Shown: positions 56,714 through 63,025 of the stretch, piece after piece
How the letters are laid out: every line of letters starts with the position of its first letter
Position numbering within the stretch: position 1 is the first letter of the stretch
Source of the DNA: Streptococcus hyointestinalis
GTDB lineage: Bacteria > Bacillota > Bacilli > Lactobacillales > Streptococcaceae
Reading direction: 5' to 3'
Length of the DNA stretch: 64,000 nucleotides
NCBI RefSeq assembly: GCF_900459405.1
Contig: NZ_UHFN01000007.1
Span: forward strand, 2,170,001 to 2,234,000
Position numbers and translations under genes: made by a program
Notes under the pieces: generated by a model
What the model was told of the DNA's origin: nothing
Database searches by the model: none
The model's input: the letters and a program-made list of their open reading frames with translations, nothing else

Positions 56714-56719
56714 ATATCC

Positions 56720-56748
56720 ATTGTATCGCTAATCAAGTATGGTGTCAA
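56720..56748 (-). promoter_or_regulatory. Antitoxin RNA promoter
   Basis: TTGACA-17-TACAAT on the minus strand, the best consensus promoter in the satellite. Confidence 0.8.
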
Positions 56749-56806
56749 TCCATTACACGCGCAAAGTATGGTATAATGTAACTACATCAATGCTAAGTGC
56801 ATATCA

Positions 56807-57445
56807 TCAACTATCTAAACCAGTAGCAGCCTTTGCTATTGGTTTTTTTTGTTTTCCTTCTGCCTTATTTAATAAGGTCAAGTATTTATTTCTACTTCCT
56901 AATATTGCTGATAAAAGACCTGTATCAGTATCTTCTTTTTCATCAAAGTCTGAAACACCTTGAATTATATCATTGTATTCTTCAACCCTCTCTTTTAAAT
57001 AGCTGATTAAACTACTATAGTCTGTAATTATTATATTTCTTTCAATGCAATCTTGATAAAAGGTTAAAATATCGTCGCTTGAAAAAGTTACGTCCTCAAT
57101 GTTTTCTAGAGTGTTCTTTAATTTAGAAAATATCTTTTCTTCAAATGGAATAGAATAAAGGTCACCCGCTATAGTAAAAGAATACGAGTCTCTTAAATTT
57201 TCTTCTACCTTATCCCAGTCGTATCTAGGAGAACCGTTTAGTAACTCTTCTACAGTCATATCGCCTAATTTGGCGACTGTCTTTAAACGTTCTGCTTTTG
57301 GAACAGACGTTCCATTTTCCCAACGTGACACAATTCCTTTATCAGCTCCCATAAGTTTCCCGAACTCTTCCAAGGTCATCCCTTTTTCTAGCCTTATTTT
57401 CCTTATACGAGCACCAACAGCTTTTTTATTTACAGTATTTTTCAT
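56807..57445 (-). CDS. CI-like phage repressor (Stl-type candidate), XRE family
   Basis: 212 residues. N-terminal XRE HTH (ARIRKIRLEKGMTLEEFGKLMGADKGIVSRWENG, split around residues 12-45). The C-terminal ~140 residues lack an evident LexA-type Ser/Lys protease site, so induction by RecA cleavage is not supported; satellites usually use a helper protein to lift such repressors. Divergent from the Cro-like gene across an operator region. Confidence 0.85.
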   Translation of the reverse strand: MKNTVNKKAVGARIRKIRLEKGMTLEEFGKLMGADKGIVSRWENGTSVPKAERLKTVAKLGDMTVEELLNGSPRYDWDKVEENLRDSYSFTIAGDLYSIPFEEKIFSKLKNTLENIEDVTFSSDDILTFYQDCIERNIIITDYSSLISYLKERVEEYNDIIQGVSDFDEKEDTDTGLLSAILGSRNKYLTLLNKAEGKQKKPIAKAATGLDS

Positions 57446-57509
57446 TTCATCTTTTAACCTCTTTCTAAAATAGATACTATCACAAAAATAAAGAAAAATC
57501 TAGCAATAG

Positions 57510-57527
57510 TTGGGAAAAGTTACGCAA
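57510..57527. promoter_or_regulatory. Repressor operator candidate O1
   Basis: TTGGGAAAAGTTACGCAA, same 18-bp pattern (half-site, N8, CGNAA) as O2 and O3; lies between the divergent promoters. Confidence 0.6.
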
Positions 57528-57542
57528 AAATAATTTTTTATG

Positions 57543-57571
57543 TTGATTTTTATTTAGAAGTGGTTTATAAT
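57543..57571 (+). promoter_or_regulatory. Early rightward promoter of the satellite
   Basis: TTGATT (57543-57548), 17 bp, TATAAT (57566-57571); O2 begins four bases after the -10. Confidence 0.8.
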
Positions 57572-57574
57572 CTA

Positions 57575-57592
57575 TTTCGAAAAGTTACGAAA
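57575..57592. promoter_or_regulatory. Repressor operator candidate O2
   Basis: TTTCGAAAAGTTACGAAA, palindromic half-sites TTTCG-N8-CGAAA at the start point of the rightward transcript, overlapping the ribosome site. Confidence 0.65.
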
Positions 57593-57605
57593 GGAGGTTG
57601 ACTTT

Positions 57606-57812
57606 ATGTTTCAATCTAAAAAAGTACGAGGTTACCGAAACATGTTAGGTAAAACTCAAAAACAAATGGGAAAAGAACTAGGTATTAGCGAACAAAGCTA
57701 TTGCAACAAGGAAAAAGGACGAGTCCCTTTTAAAGATAGTGAAAAAATGATTTTTAAAACCTTGTTATTACCTCTATTTCCCGACATAAAACTTGAAGAT
57801 ATATTTTTTTAA
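57606..57812 (+). CDS. Cro-like small XRE-family regulator
   Basis: 68 residues, nearly all HTH: KVRGYRNMLGKTQKQMGKELGISEQSYCNKEKGRVPF. AAAGGAGG ribosome site overlapping O2. By position it is the Cro counterpart of the repressor at 56807-57445. Confidence 0.8.
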   Translation: MFQSKKVRGYRNMLGKTQKQMGKELGISEQSYCNKEKGRVPFKDSEKMIFKTLLLPLFPDIKLEDIFF

Positions 57813-57820
57813 GTCTAAAG

Positions 57821-57838
57821 TTTCGTAAAATTACGCAA
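57821..57838. promoter_or_regulatory. Repressor operator candidate O3
   Basis: TTTCGTAAAATTACGCAA, matches O1 and O2, placed between the Cro-like gene and the next gene. Confidence 0.6.
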
Positions 57839-57850
57839 TGGTGTTTTGTA

Positions 57851-58210
57851 ATGCGCGTGGCAACTTTTGGGAGGTGGTGGCATGACATAGTAAGCACAGT
57901 GAGAAACAGTAGGAAACACAAAGGAGGTCAAAACATAAATACTTTAAAAAGTCGCCTAGTTGCTAGTTGGGCAGGCAAGTCTCATAGTGAGTTACTCACT
58001 GATATTGGACAATATAGCAAGTTATTAAAGGTTGCAGGGGTAGACGTTACCGCCTATTGGGAGGAAGACGGCTATTATACCAAGCGTGGCAAAACACAAA
58101 CCAAGTACCTTATTAGTCAAAAGGGGTGTGAACTTATCTGCTCCCAGCTATCGGACGTACAGCGGGCAAAGTTTAACGCTGAATGTTCCAAGGCTTTTAA
58201 TAAAGGCTAA
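57851..58210 (+). CDS. Phage regulatory (antirepressor/Rha-like) protein, tentative
   Basis: 119 residues. The C-terminal YLISQKGCELICSQLSDVQRAKFNAEC resembles the end of the Rha/antirepressor N-domain, where a phage protein meets a host target; the N-terminus WWHDIVSTVRN is unusual, and a later start cannot be excluded. Next in line after the Cro-like gene, an antirepressor's usual place. Confidence 0.5.
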   Translation: MRVATFGRWWHDIVSTVRNSRKHKGGQNINTLKSRLVASWAGKSHSELLTDIGQYSKLLKVAGVDVTAYWEEDGYYTKRGKTQTKYLISQKGCELICSQLSDVQRAKFNAECSKAFNKG

Positions 58211-58316
58211 AAAGAAAAACACCTAGCGCCAACTAGGTGTCAAATAACAGCTAAGCAATTAAACACGATTTAGGTAGTAAGCAAGTAATGACTAAAAGGG
58301 TTTAAGTGCTTTTAGG
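58205..58316 (-). ncRNA. Predicted small RNA carrying the 31-nt repeat
   Basis: Minus strand promoter TTGTCA (58344-58349), 18 bp, TATAAT (58320-58325) with TGG extension; start near 58313. Ends at ACACCTAG / CTAGGTGT (58219-58240) followed by TTTTTCTTTTT. The ~105-nt RNA includes 58276-58306, identical to the int leader. Confidence 0.6.
58276..58306. repeat. 31-bp perfect repeat, copy 2 (inside predicted sRNA)
   Basis: Identical to 56099-56129. An 11-bp inverted fragment (CTTGCTTACTG) also occurs near the right end at 62820-62830. Confidence 0.9.
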
Positions 58317-58342
58317 GCTATTATACCATAGGAGAAAATAAA

Positions 58343-58585
58343 ATGACAACGAGACAAGAGATTATCAAGGAACTTGAGACGATTAACAATACACTAGCCA
58401 ACATTGTAGACGCTTATGGCTTGCTTTGGGACTACATAAGCCAACAGCCACAAGCCTTTGACGCCTTGTTACAGCATGACGGCTTGATTAGTGTTAATCA
58501 TTTAGCTTATGACAGTTTGAAAAATGTTGCTGATAAGACTGACGCTTTATTTTATAAGTTAGAGCGTGAAGAAAGAGAGGGTTAA
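58343..58585 (+). CDS. Satellite protein of unknown function (80 aa)
   Basis: Helical, coiled-coil-prone: IIKELETINNTLANIVDAYGLLWDYIS at the N-terminus and a charged ALFYKLEREEREG end. GGAGAAAATAAA upstream of the start. First of a run of tightly spaced short genes; no family recognised. Confidence 0.65.
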   Translation: MTTRQEIIKELETINNTLANIVDAYGLLWDYISQQPQAFDALLQHDGLISVNHLAYDSLKNVADKTDALFYKLEREEREG

Positions 58586-58588
58586 GAC

Positions 58589-58795
58589 ATGAAAAAAAGT
58601 TTTGATATTTTGAACGATTATGAAGGACTATGCGGTCAATTATTGGACATTGTGAACGTGCTAGAGTTTGCAGAGCTTGAAAATGAGGTAAACCTTTATA
58701 GGACATTAGGCACTACCGCTAGGCTTGCTTTGAAGCAACTCATAAGAGAGCATAGAGAACTTGCCGATAAGTATAGAGAGGAGCTTAAACAATGA
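58589..58795 (+). CDS. Satellite protein of unknown function (68 aa)
   Basis: Helical, acidic/basic mixed: MKKSFDILNDYEGLCGQLLD and a C-terminal charged helix LIREHRELADKYREELKQ. Starts three bases after the previous stop and overlaps the next gene by four, so translationally coupled. No family recognised. Confidence 0.65.
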   Translation: MKKSFDILNDYEGLCGQLLDIVNVLEFAELENEVNLYRTLGTTARLALKQLIREHRELADKYREELKQ

Positions 58796-58989
58796 TTGAT
58801 GAGCTGAATTTAAGTCCCGTTGGTTATGTGATTGTCTTTGTGTTGGCTATCATAATGCTGATAGTTGCAATACACCGTGAGAGCTATTTCACGCTTGATA
58901 GTGAGCGGTTAGAACCTAAGGAAGATAATTACAGGGATGAAGTCGTAGGCGCACGCTATGGCGCTGTTATGCAGATTGAGAGACACTAG
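58792..58989 (+). CDS. Single-pass membrane protein of unknown function (65 aa)
   Basis: One strong membrane helix (about residues 10-28, VGYVIVFVLAIIMLIVAIH) followed by a 37-residue polar tail rich in acidic residues. Overlaps the previous gene by four bases. A small membrane protein in a satellite could act in superinfection exclusion or helper interference, but nothing in the sequence proves it. Confidence 0.65.
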   Translation: MIDELNLSPVGYVIVFVLAIIMLIVAIHRESYFTLDSERLEPKEDNYRDEVVGARYGAVMQIERH

Positions 58990-59000
58990 GAGGGCTAGAG

Positions 59001-59324
59001 ATGAACAGACTAGAGAAACGAACGCTAAGGCTAATCAAGGTAGGTGCTGAAAACGCAACACCAGCTAGTGAGATAACAAGGCTTTTGAAGGTCAACCCAC
59101 GAACGGTTAGAAGTATTATTTATCGCCTTGTCACGCGCTACGGTGTCCCTATCGTCGGTGGGCGTAAGAATAACCGCTACGGTTACTATATCCCTAGAGA
59201 CCAAGAAGAGTTACTAGAAGGTGCTAGAAGCCTATACAACCAAAACCAAGAGGAACAAAAGCGCCTTACCGTGTTACTCAATGCAAGTTTGACCGATTGG
59301 CAAGACTACCTAAAGGAGGGCTAG
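59001..59324 (+). CDS. Winged-helix DNA-binding protein of satellite (107 aa)
   Basis: N-terminal winged helix: RLIKVGAENATPASEITRLLK, NPRTVRSIIYRL, then GGRKNNRYGYYIP as a wing. C-terminal helix. GGAGGGCTAGAG ribosome site. Likely a regulator or replication accessory protein. Confidence 0.65.
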   Translation: MNRLEKRTLRLIKVGAENATPASEITRLLKVNPRTVRSIIYRLVTRYGVPIVGGRKNNRYGYYIPRDQEELLEGARSLYNQNQEEQKRLTVLLNASLTDWQDYLKEG

Positions 59325-59326
59325 AC

Positions 59327-59617
59327 ATGGCAACAGACAGCGACACTATAGTTAAAGGATTGATACAAAAGAGCGTGCTAAGCGAGACGCAAGCCGTATT
59401 TAAAGAAATTGTGAAAACCCTAGAGGAAAAAGCCCCACAGAGGGGCGCTTTAGGGCTTATCTCTCAAAGTCAGTTAAGGAATGAATTAGATATTAGTTGG
59501 CAGACTTTGCAACGGTGGAAAGACCACGGGCTTACGACCTATAAACCACCGATACCAGACACTAAGTTATCTTACTACAAAGTTTCTGACGTGCTTTACT
59601 TTTTGGGGGTGGACTAA
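59327..59617 (+). CDS. Excisionase-like HTH protein (96 aa)
   Basis: Start at MATDSDTIVKG behind AAAGGAGGG; a longer reading overlaps the previous gene. C-terminal MerR/HTH_17-like segment SQSQLRNELDISWQTLQRWKDHG followed by DTKLSYYKVSDVLYFL, the form of phage excisionases and small replication activators. Best xis candidate of the element. Confidence 0.55.
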   Translation: MATDSDTIVKGLIQKSVLSETQAVFKEIVKTLEEKAPQRGALGLISQSQLRNELDISWQTLQRWKDHGLTTYKPPIPDTKLSYYKVSDVLYFLGVD

Positions 59618-59772
59618 TGGCAATGTACAATATACATCCCGCACTAAATAGTGGGTACTACTGTCTTGAAAAATATTATATACCTAGGGAACAAACTTTT
59701 GAGCAGATAAAAGAAAGGCAACAAGCTAAGAAGCTAAAGAAGAAACGTAGAAAGGGTGGCAAGCATGTTTAG
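59617..59772 (+). CDS. Small basic satellite protein (51 aa)
   Basis: MAMYNIHPALNSGYYCLEK at the start and a very lysine/arginine-rich tail (KKLKKKRRKGGKHV). Its ATG overlaps the previous stop (TAATG) and its end overlaps the next start, so it is part of the coupled operon. No family recognised. Confidence 0.6.
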   Translation: MAMYNIHPALNSGYYCLEKYYIPREQTFEQIKERQQAKKLKKKRRKGGKHV

Positions 59773-60277
59773 ACTAATAGAACTCACTCTTTCCGAGCGT
59801 ATGGCAACCTTTTTCAGTTTTCTAAAGACTAGTCAGACCTTGACACTAAGAAAGGGCGACTATCTTAAGGTGGTTTATCTCAAACCGCCAGACATGACGA
59901 TTTACCCACTGAACAAAAAGGGGCTGATACTGAAAGCGACTGAACGCCTTGAGGGTGAGGGGTGGCAGGTTGTCCGTGCTTTACCTATCACGCACGCACC
60001 AAGCGAGCTTTTAGAGGTGTTAGAAGAACTAGGGCTAAACGATTTACAAGCAAACAGACAGGCGCAACCACTTTGTGACCCGTGGTTGTTTGAGCGTGTA
60101 CAGTATGGCTTATCAAGCCGTGCTGACGTGGTGACCTTGATATGGTTACTATATGAGCATGGTTACAGCGCTGAAGACTGTATCAAGGTCTTTGCTAGCC
60201 TTGTCAGTCGCTATGACCTAGCCCCTTACTTTTTGCAGGAACTCAATAAACTATACAAGAAGGAGGTGAGCGCGTGA
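59765..60277 (+). CDS. Satellite replication-module protein of unknown function (170 aa)
   Basis: Start at MFRLIELTLSERM (GAAAGGGTGG upstream). Mixed alpha/beta N-terminus, helical C-terminus ending LAPYFLQELNKLYKKEVSA. Overlaps the primase/helicase gene by four bases, so it probably works with it in replication (a pri-type role by position). No catalytic motif recognised. Confidence 0.6.
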   Translation: MFRLIELTLSERMATFFSFLKTSQTLTLRKGDYLKVVYLKPPDMTIYPLNKKGLILKATERLEGEGWQVVRALPITHAPSELLEVLEELGLNDLQANRQAQPLCDPWLFERVQYGLSSRADVVTLIWLLYEHGYSAEDCIKVFASLVSRYDLAPYFLQELNKLYKKEVSA

Positions 60278-62025
60278 CTGACATTAAAGAAATCACGCAG
60301 ACAATACAAAATGAGCTAGACACCGACCAAAGCGAGTTAGAAAGTCTAGAGAGAACCGAACCGCCAGCTACAAAAGAGGATAACAGCAAAGAAAAAGACA
60401 CAGATAAGCTAACAACCTTTAAAAATATCCGTGGACAGCTAGGGCGTGAGCTGAATAAGATAGCTCAAGAAGCCTACGACAAGGCTTATAAGAAAGCCCT
60501 AGAGCACCCAGACGTGGCGCTAAAACTCAAGAGGCTTGCCGACGAGGTGACGGCATGGGAGGCAGGCGAGAGCAAGCAAGACCCCCATGAAGAACTACAG
60601 CGCCAAAAGATAGAAACGGATTGCAGAGCCAAGGCGATGAAAGCCAAGGAGAAAGCAACACCTAAGAAGCCCCTAGAGGTGGCTAACTTCTTAAAGCGGT
60701 TTATCTACTTTGTCCGTATCCAGCCAGCAGGACACAACCAAAAAGCGCCCTTGTATTTCTACCACCCAGACAACGGGGTTTATATTGAAAATGAAGAGCT
60801 GTTAAGGGATTGCATACATACTATTAACCCAGAACTGACCGAGAAACAAGCAAGCGACGTACTTTATAAGATTAGTCACAGTTCTGTTATGAAAGAAATA
60901 GCCAGCGATTACACAGCCTTTGGTAATTGCCTTTATAATGCTAAGACCGAAGAGACACAGAACTTTACACCAGACATCATAGTCACGCGCAAAATCAAGA
61001 CAAACTATAATAAACAAGCTACTGAACCTAATATCAGTGGTTGGACGTTTAAAACGTGGTTGGCTGATTTATTTGACGGTGATAACGAATTGTACAGGCT
61101 CGCTATCCAAGTCATAAAAGCCAGCGTGACAGGCTCAAGCCTTAATAACCTCTTTTGGTTATATGGTGAAGGTGGAACAGGTAAAGGGACATTACAACAG
61201 CTTATCATCAATATTGTAGGGCTTGAAAATATCGCAACACTCAAGATTAACGAACTACATAAAAGCCGTTTTGTCACTTCCCAGCTTTTGGGTAAGTCCG
61301 TTGTGATTGGTGATGACGTGCAGGCAGGGGCAGACATAAAAGACACGTCTGTCATGTTTAGCTTAACCACAGGCGACCCTATCACCATTGAGGAAAAAGG
61401 TAAGAAGCCGTATAGTTTAACGCTTAATATGACCGTGATACAATCTTCTAACGGTTTTCCCAACATGGTAGGAGACGTACAGGCAATAGAACGGCGCTTT
61501 AGGGTGCTACCTTTTACCTCACGTTTTAAAGGTAAGCCAAACAAGGCAATCAAACATGACTACATCAATCGCCAAGAGGTGCTTGAATACGTGGTTAGAC
61601 TAGCCCTTGAGACACCAACCGAGGACGTCAACCCACAGGCAAGCCAAGACGCCTTACATGATTTTCAGTTAGACATTAATCCCGTATTGGCTTTTATTGC
61701 TGATTTCTTTACGGATGATTTAGAAAGCGAGTTTTTACCTAATAGCTTTGTGTGGTATGTGTGGCTTAATTATCTTGAAGCTAACAACTTAACGAGTATT
61801 AAGAAACAGAACGCTTTTCACCGTGAAGTGGGCGAGAACCTCCCAGAGGGCTTTACTAAGGGTGGTAGAACCATACCAGCAGGGCGTGAACATCATCTAG
61901 GCTTTAACCCAGCCAGCGACAAGCCTAGATATACAAAAGGTCGCTACGATAACAACCGATACGAGCCCGAGAAATGCAAAAACCCAAAGTATGAAAAGGG
62001 CTACTACCACGCCAAGAAAAAATGA
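60274..62025 (+). CDS. rep: Phage/plasmid primase-helicase, P4 family (SF3)
   Basis: 583 residues. A charged N-terminal ~130 residues, a D5_N-like region, then a superfamily 3 helicase: Walker A GEGGTGKGT (about residue 297), Walker B SVVIGDDV, and sensor TVIQSSNG. C-terminal ~80 residues basic and Tyr/Asn-rich, likely the origin-binding part. The iteron array begins three bases after its stop, as in SaPI rep-ori modules. Confidence 0.9.
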   Translation: MTDIKEITQTIQNELDTDQSELESLERTEPPATKEDNSKEKDTDKLTTFKNIRGQLGRELNKIAQEAYDKAYKKALEHPDVALKLKRLADEVTAWEAGESKQDPHEELQRQKIETDCRAKAMKAKEKATPKKPLEVANFLKRFIYFVRIQPAGHNQKAPLYFYHPDNGVYIENEELLRDCIHTINPELTEKQASDVLYKISHSSVMKEIASDYTAFGNCLYNAKTEETQNFTPDIIVTRKIKTNYNKQATEPNISGWTFKTWLADLFDGDNELYRLAIQVIKASVTGSSLNNLFWLYGEGGTGKGTLQQLIINIVGLENIATLKINELHKSRFVTSQLLGKSVVIGDDVQAGADIKDTSVMFSLTTGDPITIEEKGKKPYSLTLNMTVIQSSNGFPNMVGDVQAIERRFRVLPFTSRFKGKPNKAIKHDYINRQEVLEYVVRLALETPTEDVNPQASQDALHDFQLDINPVLAFIADFFTDDLESEFLPNSFVWYVWLNYLEANNLTSIKKQNAFHREVGENLPEGFTKGGRTIPAGREHHLGFNPASDKPRYTKGRYDNNRYEPEKCKNPKYEKGYYHAKKK

Positions 62026-62027
62026 TT

Positions 62028-62317
62028 TTATACGGTTTTCAAAAAAATCATACGGTTATTTTTAGAACCGTATAAAAAACAATCCCAGTGCTATCAAGGC
62101 TTTAAGCTCTCTTTTATACTGTTTATACCCTTTTTACTGTTATTTAAAAAAGATATAAGAGTATAAAGAGGGCTAAGGCTTTAAGGTGTTATGTGTGTAG
62201 TGCAACTTTCAAAACGACAGTATAAACCGTATAAAGGTATTAAAACCCTTGAGCGCCAAGAGATTACAGCGACACCCTAAAAATAAAAACCGTATTAAAA
62301 AAGTAAAAACCGTATAA
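62028..62317. other. Iteron replication origin of the satellite
   Basis: Six copies of TTATACGGTT / AACCGTATAA: 62028-62037, 62048-62057, 62066-62075, 62225-62234, 62288-62297, 62308-62317 (two with one mismatch). Two groups of three flank a 150-bp AT-rich stretch with TTATACTGTTTATACCC-type sequence. No gene lies here. Confidence 0.8.
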
Positions 62318-62343
62318 AATCAAAACAGAAAGGACAAGACACA

Positions 62344-62517
62344 ATGAAAATCAAACTATTCTACGAACAGGCAAGAGAGACCCTAGAACAATTTGAAGAG
62401 CGGGTTAATGAATGGGCTAAGGGTGTAGACGTGGTGAGCGTGACAACAGTAGCCCAGACTTATGGTTGTGAAGTGGATATACGCACAGTGTTAGCGATAA
62501 CGGTGCATTACCGCTGA
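62344..62517 (+). CDS. Small satellite protein downstream of the origin (57 aa)
   Basis: MKIKLFYEQARETLEQFEER then a short beta-rich half (VVSVTTVAQTYGCEVDIRTVLAITVHYR). AGAAAGGA ribosome site. A ferredoxin-like small fold is possible; family not recognised (sporadically found next to phage replication genes). Confidence 0.65.
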   Translation: MKIKLFYEQARETLEQFEERVNEWAKGVDVVSVTTVAQTYGCEVDIRTVLAITVHYR

Positions 62518-62530
62518 ACAAACAAAAAAG

Positions 62531-62556
62531 ACCGCTCACAGTATGAGCGGTTTTCT
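62531..62556 (+). terminator. Rightward operon terminator of the satellite
   Basis: ACCGCTCA-CAGTA-TGAGCGGT followed by TTTC. Confidence 0.8.
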
Positions 62557-62793
62557 CATGGTTACCCCACGACACGTTAAAGCATATTCTAAGCATTATT
62601 ATACCATACCATGGCAGAGGGTGGCAGATTTTGCCCCCCCTACTTTGTCAAAAAGGAGAGCCGCCACAAGGTGTTATCTTACGTCACGCGCACTTTTTCA
62701 AGATTTTTAGCGGGTGTCATGGTAAAGTAGAAAGCCTAGGGTTATAACATTTACCAGCGCTAATGTGCTAAATGTATTTAAATTTTAGCAACT
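62557..62793. other. Non-coding satellite right arm with GC-rich signal
   Basis: No credible gene. Notable parts are GGTATGGTATAAT-like palindromic promoter sequence (62605-62619), TGGCAGA repeated at 62612 and 62622 before TTTTGCCCCCCCTAC, and GCTAAA / TTTAGC hairpin arms (62768-62790). Might hold a packaging signal; not proven. Confidence 0.4.
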
Positions 62794-62814
62794 AAAAAAG
62801 CGCCGTGTGGCGCT
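62794..62814 (-). terminator. Leftward terminator in the right arm
   Basis: AGCGCC-ACAC-GGCGCT followed by T5-6 on the minus strand; protects the satellite from leftward transcription entering from the argS side. Confidence 0.6.
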
Positions 62815-62840
62815 AATTTCTTGCTTACTGAACTCATCAA

Positions 62841-62864
62841 AATTTGTGAACTTTTTTCGGAACT
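62841..62864. repeat. Candidate integrase arm site, right
   Basis: 21 of 24 bases match 54905-54928 in direct orientation; 107 bp inside the right att copy. Confidence 0.5.
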
Positions 62865-62970
62865 TTCGGGATAAATTTAGGGAGATTTGAGGATATTTCA
62901 AAAAAATGAAAATCCTTGAAAACGTTGGTGTAATAGCATTTTTAACTTTAGTTAGATGGCTTGTGCATAG

Positions 62971-62989
62971 TTCCCTAAAATATGATAAA
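62971..62989. repeat. Attachment site, right copy
   Basis: TTCCCTAAAATATGATAAA, identical to the left copy; its last bases form the extended -10 TGATAAAAT (62983-62991) of argS. Confidence 0.88.
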
Positions 62990-63025
62990 ATAGAGGTGAA
63001 TAACTATACTAATAAGGAGAACTCT

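Larger units (their letters stand above)
54827..62989. mobile_element. Integrated phage satellite, PICI-like, inserted between argR and argS
   Basis: About 8.1 kb between two copies of TTCCCTAAAATATGATAAA. Leftward: tyrosine integrase and CI-like repressor. Rightward: Cro-like HTH, antirepressor-like gene, several short genes, excisionase-like HTH, primase/helicase, iteron origin. No capsid, portal or terminase gene, and no conjugation gene. This plan is that of Gram-positive phage-inducible chromosomal islands; helper phage and mobility are inferred. Confidence 0.8.

Noticed and set aside
56739..56963. Plus-strand frame across the start of the repressor region
   Set aside because: It lies mostly antisense to the repressor gene and has no ribosome site; the extended -10 at 56769-56777 may drive an antisense transcript but not this peptide.
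56807..57445. LexA-type self-cleaving repressor
   Set aside because: I could not find an Ala-Gly cleavage site with Ser/Lys dyad in the C-terminal part.
58276..58306. Second attachment site from the 31-bp repeats
   Set aside because: Both copies are internal to the satellite and a better-supported 19-bp att pair brackets the whole element.
62557..62712. 51-codon open frame in the satellite right arm (starts MVTPRHVKAYSKHYY)
   Set aside because: It starts inside the tail of a terminator, has no ribosome site and reads like chance sequence.
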